From Bryobacterales bacterium (GTDB lineage: Bacteria > Acidobacteriota > Terriglobia > Bryobacterales > Bryobacteraceae), in contig SHUN01000085.1 of NCBI GenBank assembly GCA_009697495.1, positions 1-9,060 on the forward strand: a stretch of 9,060 nucleotides of DNA, in the 5' to 3' direction. Below, piece after piece: positions 1 through 5,873 of the stretch (position 1 is the stretch's first letter; each line of letters opens with the position of its first letter). Both the position numbers and the translations under genes were made by a program. A model generated the notes under the pieces. It searched no databases. It had not been told where the DNA came from and was given only the letters and a program-made list of their open reading frames with translations.

Positions 1-17
1 GTATGCTGATCCTGTGA
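1..17 (+). CDS. Possible last codons of an upstream gene (partial)
   Basis: The frame beginning at base 3 reads ATG CTG ATC CTG TGA and is open to the window edge. Its TGA (15-17) overlaps the GTG start of the next gene in a GTGA arrangement, the usual geometry of translationally coupled neighbours. Only five codons are visible, so nothing can be said about the product. The overlap could also be chance. Confidence 0.25.
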
Positions 18-1381
18 CCCGCCGCGCCCTTCTCCTCAGCCTCGCCTCCCCTAACACCCTTCGCGCCGGTGCCGCCACCGCCAACATCTCTCCCGCCCTC
101 GGCTCCTCTCTCGCCGGCGGCATGACAGACCGCAAATGCACCGACGTTCACGACGAGCTCCTCGTCCGCTGCGCCGCCATCGAATCCGGCTCCACCCGCA
201 TGCTCCTCGCCACCATCGATTCCTGCATGGTCCCGCGAATCATCCTCGACAAAGCCCGCGCCCGCATCGCCCGCGAAAATCCCATCGCCCCCGAGTTCAT
301 CTTGATGAGCTCCACCCACACCCATAGCGCCCCGCCCGCCATGCATCTCTTCCAAAGCATGGCGGATCCCAATTACATCGGCCTCCTCGAAGCCCGCCTC
401 GCTGACGCCGCCCGCATGGCTTTCGCGCGCCTCCGCCCCGCCCGCATCGGCGCCGCTGCCGGCACGGAGCCTACTCTCGTCAACAACCGCCGCTTCTTCA
501 TGCGCGACGGCGCAATCCCCGCTGACCCTTTCGGCAAACGCACCGACAAAGTGCAGATGAACGCCAATCTCCAAAGCCCCGATCTCGGCAAGCCCGCCGG
601 TCCCACCGATCCCGATCACCCCGTCCTCGCCGCCATTGGCCACGACGGCCGCCTTATCTGGGTCTACGGGAACTACGCGCTCCACTACGCCGGTCACAAT
701 CCTGGCGCCCACGCCAGCGCCGACTACTTCGGCGCGTGGTGCCGCCGCGTCGAATCTGCCACTAACAGCGATTGCGTGGCCCTCCTCTCCAACGGCTGTT
801 CCGGCAACATTAACGCCATCGCCTACGCCGCCAAATACCCCACTCGCAACGATTACGCCTTCATCGAAAGAGTCGCCGCGGTCCTCGCCATCGAAACGCT
901 GCGCGTCCTCAAAACCATCGACTTTGCCGATACCCTGCCTTTAACCGCCAAGCTCGAAAACATCGAAATCAACACTCGCCGGCCGTCCAAAGAAGAAACC
1001 GCCGAAGCCATCAAACGAGTGGGCGAAACACCCGGCAACGACTACAAAGACCGCGCCGATATCTACGCCCGTGAAGCCATCTTCCTCAGCAAATACCCCG
1101 CGAAAATCGAAGTCCCCGTGCAGGCGCTAACCATCGGCGCGACAGCCATCGCCACCTTCCCCGGCGAAACTTTTGTCGAACTCGGCCAAGCCGTCAAGAA
1201 GGCGAGCCCCCACAAGACCACGATCGCCGTTTCGATTGCTAACGACGCCTGCGGCTACATCCCCACCGCCGCGGCTTTCGACGAAGGCGGCTACGAAACC
1301 TGGCGCGCCAAATCCGCTTATGTCGAACGCGCCGCTGCCGGCAAGCTCACCGCCACTCTCACTGGCATCCTCCAAACCTGA
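14..1381 (+). CDS. Neutral/alkaline non-lysosomal ceramidase-type hydrolase, probably secreted
   Basis: The 455-residue protein matches the ceramidase N-terminal domain family, zinc hydrolases that cleave amide bonds of ceramide-like lipids. Visible family marks are GAATANISP (about 19-27), the metal-site motif STHTHSAP (100-107, with H102 and H104), further histidines H224, H228 and H233, and NGCSGNIN (260-267). In the last of these, S263 sits where ceramidases carry the nucleophilic serine. FPGETFVELG and NDACGYIPT near the C-terminus are also typical. At about 455 residues it resembles the short single-domain environmental homologues, which lack the C-terminal immunoglobulin-like domain of true ceramidases, so the real substrate is unknown. 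The start MTRRALLLSLAS looks like a short export signal, with TRR hinting at Tat. No ribosome site is visible in the 13 upstream bases and the frame is open to the window edge, so a more upstream start is possible. Codon use is strongly C-ending, as in most of the window. Confidence 0.8.
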   Translation: MTRRALLLSLASPNTLRAGAATANISPALGSSLAGGMTDRKCTDVHDELLVRCAAIESGSTRMLLATIDSCMVPRIILDKARARIARENPIAPEFILMSSTHTHSAPPAMHLFQSMADPNYIGLLEARLADAARMAFARLRPARIGAAAGTEPTLVNNRRFFMRDGAIPADPFGKRTDKVQMNANLQSPDLGKPAGPTDPDHPVLAAIGHDGRLIWVYGNYALHYAGHNPGAHASADYFGAWCRRVESATNSDCVALLSNGCSGNINAIAYAAKYPTRNDYAFIERVAAVLAIETLRVLKTIDFADTLPLTAKLENIEINTRRPSKEETAEAIKRVGETPGNDYKDRADIYAREAIFLSKYPAKIEVPVQALTIGATAIATFPGETFVELGQAVKKASPHKTTIAVSIANDACGYIPTAAAFDEGGYETWRAKSAYVERAAAGKLTATLTGILQT

Positions 1382-1401
1382 CAGATACTAGAAGGAGTCC
1401 G

Positions 1402-2214
1402 ATGGCCCACCCATACGACGTATCCGTAAAAACCCTGTTCCTGCGAGAAGGTAACGGGATCATCCGCCGATTGCTCTTCGGCGGCAAAGTCATCGAGTTC
1501 CTTGCCACGGAACAACCGAAAATCTTCAACCAACGCGCCGACATTGTTGTCCGCACCGAGGACCGTTCACTCCGTCACGTGGAGTTACAAGCCACCAACG
1601 AGACCGGCTTCGCGCTGCGGATGCTCGAATACTACGCCTATCTCTGCCGCTTGTACAAACAGCACATCGCCCAAGGCGTCCTCTATCTGGGCGCCGAGCC
1701 CCTGCGCTTGGAAAGTAGCTATCATTCTCCGTCGATAGATTTCCGCTTCGAGATCGTCAACCTGCGAGAGATCGACGCGGAGCCGCTGCTGGCCAGCGAC
1801 GATTGGGCCGACAACGCGCTCGCCCTTTTGGCCAAGGGTGAACCGGAGAAGGCGCTGAACGCGCTCCTCCCTAAGCTCCGAGCCATGAAAGGCGAAGACC
1901 AGAATTGGGCGGCGGGGACGCTTCTGCTGCTTTCTGGCATACTGGGATTGGAAGAGACCGTAGGCAATCGATTGAAGGAGGTCGGCATGATCAACGTGAT
2001 GGAGAACAAGGTTCTGGGTCCGATGATTCTGCAGGCCGAACGGAAGGGCCGCAGCGAAGGCCAACATGACCTGTTTCAGGAGATGTTATCCGAAAAATTC
2101 GGGCCGCTCCCGGTATGGGCGCTGCAGCGCCTCCAGGCCGCCGCCGACGATGAATTTCACATTTGGGCTAAGCGCATCCTTAGCTCCACAACGCTCGAAG
2201 ACACACTCCGTTAA
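1402..2214 (+). CDS. Rpn-family PD-(D/E)XK nuclease-like protein with DUF4351-like C-terminus
   Basis: A 270-residue protein of the Rpn (recombination-promoting nuclease, PDDEXK_2) type. The nuclease core is residues about 1-125: D47 in QRADIVV and E61-L62-Q63 in RHVELQ form a D...ExQ version of the catalytic D...(D/E)xK signature, followed by an aromatic helix (RMLEYYAYLCRLY). After a helical linker, residues about 222-270 (EMLSEKFGPLPVWALQRLQ, then a WA-x-RIL motif) resemble DUF4351, often found at the end of such proteins. Q replaces the usual lysine, seen in many relatives, so cleavage activity is not guaranteed. Family members promote RecA-independent recombination or belong to phage-defence and mobile contexts; the role here is unknown. 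A good ribosome site, GAAGGAG (1391-1397), lies 4 bases before the ATG. Codons are noticeably more mixed (CTG, TTG, GGG, GAG) than in the ceramidase-type gene, suggesting separate origin. Confidence 0.82.
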   Translation: MAHPYDVSVKTLFLREGNGIIRRLLFGGKVIEFLATEQPKIFNQRADIVVRTEDRSLRHVELQATNETGFALRMLEYYAYLCRLYKQHIAQGVLYLGAEPLRLESSYHSPSIDFRFEIVNLREIDAEPLLASDDWADNALALLAKGEPEKALNALLPKLRAMKGEDQNWAAGTLLLLSGILGLEETVGNRLKEVGMINVMENKVLGPMILQAERKGRSEGQHDLFQEMLSEKFGPLPVWALQRLQAAADDEFHIWAKRILSSTTLEDTLR

Positions 2215-2221
2215 GCTAAAC

Positions 2222-2686
2222 ATGCTCGCCTGGCTATTCGGCCCTCCTTTACCCGTAGGCTCACACGCCCCGCCCTTCTCCCTGAAAGACGAAAACGACC
2301 GCGCCATCTCCCTGAATGCAGCCAAAGGCAAGCCCGTCGTGCTCATCTTCTACCCCGGCGACGATACCGCTATCTGCACGAAACAACTCTGCGAAATCCG
2401 CGACGATTGGGCCGCCTTCAAACGTGTCGGCGCCGCCGTCTACGGCATCAACGGCCAAGGCTCGAGCGCCCACGGCAAGTTCGTGGCAAAATACAAATTC
2501 CCATTTCCCCTTCTCGTCGATAAAGGCTGGCAAACCTGCAAGAACTACCGTGCCGGCTGGGGAATCATCCGCCGCACCGTCTACGTCATCGGCCCTGACG
2601 GCCGCATCCTCTACGCCAAAAGAGGAAAGCCCTCTACAGCGGAAATACTCTCCGCCATAGAGGGCCCCAAACCAACTACTTTTTAA
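2222..2686 (+). CDS. PrxQ/Bcp-type peroxiredoxin (thiol peroxidase)
   Basis: A 154-residue thioredoxin-fold AhpC/TSA protein that reduces hydrogen peroxide and organic hydroperoxides in the cytoplasm. The motif FYPGDDTAICTKQLCEIRD (about 43-61) gives the peroxidatic cysteine C52 in T-x-x-C and a second cysteine C57 five residues later. That is the intrahelical resolving pair typical of atypical 2-Cys PrxQ enzymes. C106 is a third cysteine. R117 and R118 are candidates for the conserved active-site arginine, and IGPDGRILY is the usual late strand. There is no signal peptide. I chose the ATG at 2222, 7 bases after the Rpn gene stops, because it gives normal family length. An in-frame extension back to 2066 would only translate the Rpn gene out of frame. 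The ribosome site is weak. The last 11 bases overlap the stop end of the convergent selenoprotein gene, and the 3' end carries that operon's terminator hairpin. Confidence 0.87.
   Translation: MLAWLFGPPLPVGSHAPPFSLKDENDRAISLNAAKGKPVVLIFYPGDDTAICTKQLCEIRDDWAAFKRVGAAVYGINGQGSSAHGKFVAKYKFPFPLLVDKGWQTCKNYRAGWGIIRRTVYVIGPDGRILYAKRGKPSTAEILSAIEGPKPTTF
2612..2665 (-). terminator. Rho-independent terminator of the minus-strand operon, nested in the PrxQ coding end
   Basis: An inverted repeat spans 2629-2665. An 8-bp outer stem (GCCCTCTA at 2629-2636 pairing with TAGAGGGC at 2658-2665) is followed by a symmetric CA/CA internal mismatch, then a 5-bp inner stem (GCGGA 2639-2643 with TCCGC 2651-2655) and a 7-base loop. 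Read on the minus strand, it starts 11 bases after the TAG stop of the peroxiredoxin. It is followed at once by TTTCCTCTTTT, a T-rich tract as expected for intrinsic termination. On the plus strand the nearest T run (TTTTT, 2680-2684) is 14 bases beyond the hairpin, so activity in that direction is less likely. Confidence 0.7.
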
Positions 2687-3200
2687 GACGCTGACACGCC
2701 AGAATCGACGCCTCATTATGCGGAGCCGGTCGCCCATCGGCGATAATTTCCACAATCTTGCCCGTCTTATCAATCACAAACGTGGTCCGGCTCGCGATGC
2801 CGCGTTCCGCAATCAATACGCCATACGCTTTCGCGGTGTTCTTGTTAGGAAAATCGGAAAGCAACGGAAACTCCAATGTCAAATCGTCGGAGAAGCGCTT
2901 CAATGACGGCGCCGCATCCACGCTGATCCCCAACACCTGTGATTCCGCTTCGTTAAAGTTTTTGATTCCAGACTGGAACCCTTTCATTTCCGCGGTTCAG
3001 CCACCGGTAAACGCCAGCGGAAAAAACGCCAGAACAACCGTCTTGTTGCCCTTAAAATCCGCCAGCGAAAACGTCTTGCCAGGAACCGAGGAGCTAAGCT
3101 TGCTGAACTCCGGAGCCATATCGCCAACCTTCAATTGCGTCTTGCCGTCCTGGGCAAAAAGCATTGCGCCGGCGAGGCCCAGGAAGATGATTTTCTTCAT
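2676..3200 (-). CDS. Selenocysteine-containing periplasmic peroxiredoxin (in-frame TGA = Sec68)
   Basis: Read through the TGA at 2997-2999, this is one 174-residue AhpC/TSA-family protein. Residues 1-16 (MKKIIFLGLAGAMLFA) form a short signal peptide, so it should act outside the cytoplasm. The core runs LKVGDMAPEF (23-32), then VVLAFFPLAFTGG and the TGA at codon 68. Peroxiredoxins have TxxC there, so T65-G66-G67-Sec68 places selenocysteine as the peroxidatic residue. After the TGA the frame continues without further stops through TAEMKGFQSG, QVLGISVDAAPSLKRF, FPLLSDF and SRTTFVIDKTGKI, all normal family blocks. No cysteine lies five residues later; the only cysteine is C169. A bacterial SECIS-like hairpin follows the TGA. 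The chosen ATG has GAGG 8 bases upstream; the ATG 11 codons earlier would spoil the signal peptide. It follows the M24 gene by 37 bp, probably in its operon. The alternative is a nonsense-mutated Cys enzyme, which the intact flanks and hairpin make less likely. Confidence 0.85.
2964..2980 (-). promoter_or_regulatory. Bacterial SECIS-like stem-loop for UGA recoding
   Basis: On the mRNA strand the bases 17-33 after the UGA read GGUUCCA-GUC-UGGAAUC. They fold into a 7-bp stem (one G·U pair) with a three-base loop whose first base is G. Bacterial SECIS elements are short coding-region hairpins just after the UGA with a guanine at the start of a small apical loop, bound by SelB. Here the loop begins 24 nt past the UGA, within the usual range. 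The hairpin encodes part of GFQSGIK in the peroxiredoxin. Confidence 0.75.
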
Positions 3201-3208
3201 TCGTTTAT

Positions 3209-3212
3209 CCTC
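3209..3212 (-). promoter_or_regulatory. Ribosome binding site fixing the selenoprotein start
   Basis: GAGG on the minus strand lies 8 bases before the ATG at 3200. It favours this start over the in-frame ATG at 3233, which would put eleven mostly polar residues ahead of the signal peptide. Confidence 0.6.
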
Positions 3213-3237
3213 GTTGAAATGGTACTGCTCCACTAGT

Positions 3238-4410
3238 CTATACCTTTACCATCTCCGTCTGAACAGCCCCCGTCACCCGCGCCTCCCGGTCCCCCACAAA
3301 TACATTCACTTCACTCCGTATTCCAAACCCCGGTAAATAAACCCCCGGCTCCACCGAAAAGCATGTCCACGGAATCACGCGACGCTCATCATGCGTCTCC
3401 AGATTGTCCATATTCGCCCCCGATCCATGCACGTCTTCCCCAATAGAATGGCCCGTCCGGTGAATAAAATACTCCGCCATCTCATGCTCTCGAATATGAC
3501 CGCGGCACGCGTCGTCCACCTCAAATCCGTACAACGGCAGCCCCGCCCCAATCGCCGACTTCACCTTCGTGACCGCCGCGTCCCGCGCCCCCGTTACAAT
3601 CGAAAACACTCGCTGCACATCGTCCGGAATCTCATAACCCGTGTACCCCGTCCAAGTAATGTCGTAATAAACCGACCCCGGCTTTTTCAACTTCGCCCAC
3701 AAATCAATCAACACCACATCGCCCTGCCGGATCCTCTCATAGTTGTCCGCCTCCGGCTCATAATGCGGGTTCGACGCATTCGCGTTCACCCCCACAATCG
3801 GCCCATGATCGGTGTACAATCCCGCCCGTTCAAACGACTCCAAAATAAACGCCTTCACCGTATACTCATTCACCGCCTCCCGCCCGCGCAGCCGGTCGCC
3901 AATCTCCAAAAACGCCGCCCGTCGAATCTCATCCACCAGCACTCCCGCCGCCAAATGCGAGTCCAATTTCTCCTGTGTCCACTTCGCCTCAAAAACCTGC
4001 ACCAGATTCGCCGACGTAGCGACCTCCACGCCCTGCCCCCGAACCAACTCCACTGTCCCGGCGTCCACCATCGCCACATACGGCACCGCGCACATCGCCG
4101 AATACTGCATCGCCACCCGCTTGCAGCCCGCCAGCAGCGCCGCTAACCCTTCCACCTGCTTTGACCAGCTCGAATACGTCCGCGTCTCTCCCGGGAGCGC
4201 ATCCAGCATTCCCGGCTCAATCTGATGCACCAGTTTCCGCGGCGAACCCTCCGCCGGAATCAAATAATACCACCGCCGCGACGGTGTCCGCGGCGGCGTG
4301 AAATCCAATATCCGGTAGGCCAGCGGATCCCGTAGATGATGATCGAAAAACAACCACCCATCCAACTGTTCTTCCCGTAACGCCTGCTGAATCGCGGCAA
4401 CATTCATCAT
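3238..4410 (-). CDS. M24-family metallopeptidase (Xaa-Pro aminopeptidase/dipeptidase type)
   Basis: A 390-residue pita-bread-fold peptidase. The N-terminal creatinase-like domain (about 1-140, including DGWLFFDHHLRDPLAYRIL) precedes the catalytic M24 domain (about 148-390). The five metal ligands can be placed: D236 in VLIDLWA, D250 in YYDITWTGY, H321 in HRTGHSIG, E354 in SVEPGVY and E367 in RSEVNV. H216 in NPHYEP is a further conserved active-site histidine. It should hydrolyse Xaa-Pro bonds in short peptides with two divalent metals; no signal peptide is seen, so cytoplasmic. Its ATG overlaps the stop of the peptide transporter gene (ATGA), with GGGAG seven bases upstream, so the two are translationally coupled. 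That fits a role in digesting imported proline-containing peptides. Whether it acts as an aminopeptidase or a dipeptidase cannot be told from sequence. Confidence 0.9.
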   Translation of the reverse strand: MMNVAAIQQALREEQLDGWLFFDHHLRDPLAYRILDFTPPRTPSRRWYYLIPAEGSPRKLVHQIEPGMLDALPGETRTYSSWSKQVEGLAALLAGCKRVAMQYSAMCAVPYVAMVDAGTVELVRGQGVEVATSANLVQVFEAKWTQEKLDSHLAAGVLVDEIRRAAFLEIGDRLRGREAVNEYTVKAFILESFERAGLYTDHGPIVGVNANASNPHYEPEADNYERIRQGDVVLIDLWAKLKKPGSVYYDITWTGYTGYEIPDDVQRVFSIVTGARDAAVTKVKSAIGAGLPLYGFEVDDACRGHIREHEMAEYFIHRTGHSIGEDVHGSGANMDNLETHDERRVIPWTCFSVEPGVYLPGFGIRSEVNVFVGDREARVTGAVQTEMVKV

Positions 4411-5873
4411 TTCGTTTCTCCCATCAGTCTCCGTAGCGGCTTCACAAATACACCCAACACAACCGCCGCTGCAATCGCAAACAGCGCTACATACAAAAAC
4501 AACTGCTCCAGCTTCATCGATTCATAAAATCCAGCCAACCGCCCGCCCACATAATTCCCAGTCGAAATCGACAGGAAGAACACGCCCATAATCACGCCCG
4601 CCAGCCGCGCAGGCGCCAGCTTCGTCATCGCCGATAATCCCACCGGACTCAAACACAACTCGCCAATCGTGTGCAGCAAATACGTGATCACCAGCCACAT
4701 CGGACTCACTTTCATCCCCGCATCCGCCGAAGCCGCCGGCGGCACCAATATCAAAAAGCCAAGCCCCACAAACAGCAATCCCATCGCAAACTTCGCCGGC
4801 ACGCTCGGCTCCCGCGGACCCAGCTTAATCCACAACAGCGAGAACAGCGGCGCCAACGCCAGCAGCCAGATCGAGTTCACCGATTGAAACCAGCTCGACG
4901 GATACGCCATCCCCAAAACTTCGTTCCGCGTCTTCTCATCCGCGAAAAGATTCAACGTCGACCCCGCCTGTTCAAACAACGACCAGAACACCGCCGAAGC
5001 AATCGATAAACACAGTATCACCGCGATGTTCTTCCGTTCCTGCCCCGGACGGCACGCCCCAAACAACACCACAAAAATCCCGACAAAACAAACAGCCATC
5101 AACACGGTGAACCCATCGGCAATCGCCGTCACCGAAAACGCCGTCAATCCCATCGTTTGCAAAACACCCAGCATTAAGGGCAATCCCACGACGCCCGCCA
5201 GGCCCATCATCAACTGCCGCTTCTGCGGTGCCCCCGGCGGAGACGCGGGCCGCAATCCCGCTTCGCCCAAATGCCGCTGCGTCATCACGTACTGAATCAG
5301 CCCCGCCGTCATCCCCGCCGTCACCAGCAAAAACGCCAGCCGCCAATTGATCGTCTGCCCCACATACCCAATCGCCAGCGGCGCAAGGAACGCGCCCACG
5401 TTGATCCCCATGTAGTAAATCGAAAATCCTGCGTCCCGCCTGTTGTCCCCCGGTGCGTACAGCGACCCCACCATCGTGCTCGCATTCGTCTTCAACAATC
5501 CCGTCCCCACGCAAATCAACCCCAGCCCCAAATAAAACGTCCAAAGCATCGGCGCGGCCAATAATGCGTTCCCTAACGCGATAATAATCCCCCCGTACAG
5601 CACCGCCTTCCGCTGCCCCAATATCCGGTCCGCCACCCATCCGCCCGGCAAACTCAGCAAATAAACCGACGCCGTGAAAATTCCATAAATCGCCCCCGCC
5701 GTCGGCTTGTCCATCCCCAATCCGCCGTTGGCCAACTGCGCCGTCAAATACAAAATCAAAATCGCCCGCATCCCGTAGTAACTGAACCGCTCCCACATCT
5801 CCGTAAAAAATAAAGTGGACAATCCGCGCGGATGCCCGAAAAACGACGTGTCTGTTAAGGGTTGCGTTGCCAT
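4407..5873 (-). CDS. POT/PTR2-family proton-coupled oligopeptide transporter
   Basis: A 488-residue inner-membrane protein of the major facilitator superfamily, importing di- and tripeptides with protons. The diagnostic ExxERFxYY motif is complete (E25, E28, R29, F30, Y32, Y33 in FFTEMWERFSYYG). The PTR2 signature follows (PGGWVADRILGQRKAVLYGG, about 76-95). YYMGINVGAFLAP and, in the second half, FEQAGSTLNLFAD are also typical. Hydrophobic segments are spread along the whole length, with a large central stretch of helices, as expected for 12-14 membrane spans. I chose the ATG at 5873 because GGAG (5879-5882) lies 5 bases upstream and the protein then starts directly before the first helix. 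The frame is open for 50 more codons upstream, but those run antiphase inside the ABC gene and look non-native. It overlaps the ABC ATPase by 19 bp and the M24 peptidase by 4 bp. Confidence 0.92.
   Translation of the reverse strand: MATQPLTDTSFFGHPRGLSTLFFTEMWERFSYYGMRAILILYLTAQLANGGLGMDKPTAGAIYGIFTASVYLLSLPGGWVADRILGQRKAVLYGGIIIALGNALLAAPMLWTFYLGLGLICVGTGLLKTNASTMVGSLYAPGDNRRDAGFSIYYMGINVGAFLAPLAIGYVGQTINWRLAFLLVTAGMTAGLIQYVMTQRHLGEAGLRPASPPGAPQKRQLMMGLAGVVGLPLMLGVLQTMGLTAFSVTAIADGFTVLMAVCFVGIFVVLFGACRPGQERKNIAVILCLSIASAVFWSLFEQAGSTLNLFADEKTRNEVLGMAYPSSWFQSVNSIWLLALAPLFSLLWIKLGPREPSVPAKFAMGLLFVGLGFLILVPPAASADAGMKVSPMWLVITYLLHTIGELCLSPVGLSAMTKLAPARLAGVIMGVFFLSISTGNYVGGRLAGFYESMKLEQLFLYVALFAIAAAVVLGVFVKPLRRLMGETK

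Noticed and set aside
1585..2067. 160-residue minus-strand frame opposite the Rpn gene
   Set aside because: Antisense shadow of a gene with a good ribosome site and recognisable nuclease core; no motif of its own.
2261..2773. 170-residue minus-strand frame opposite PrxQ
   Set aside because: It lies antisense to a gene with an intact catalytic motif and shows no family features.
2676..3233. Frameshifted or nonsense-mutated peroxiredoxin pseudogene
   Set aside because: Both halves are in the same frame, only the catalytic codon is replaced, the rest of the family motifs are intact, and a SECIS-like hairpin follows the TGA.
3391..4146. 251-residue plus-strand reading frame opposite the M24 peptidase
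   Set aside because: Low-complexity Arg/His/Pro composition with no recognisable motif; it is an antisense shadow of a gene with all five metal ligands.
4972..5796. 274-residue minus-strand frame inside the peptide transporter gene
   Set aside because: Gly/Asp/Val-rich composition in another frame of a clear POT transporter; no independent motif or ribosome site.
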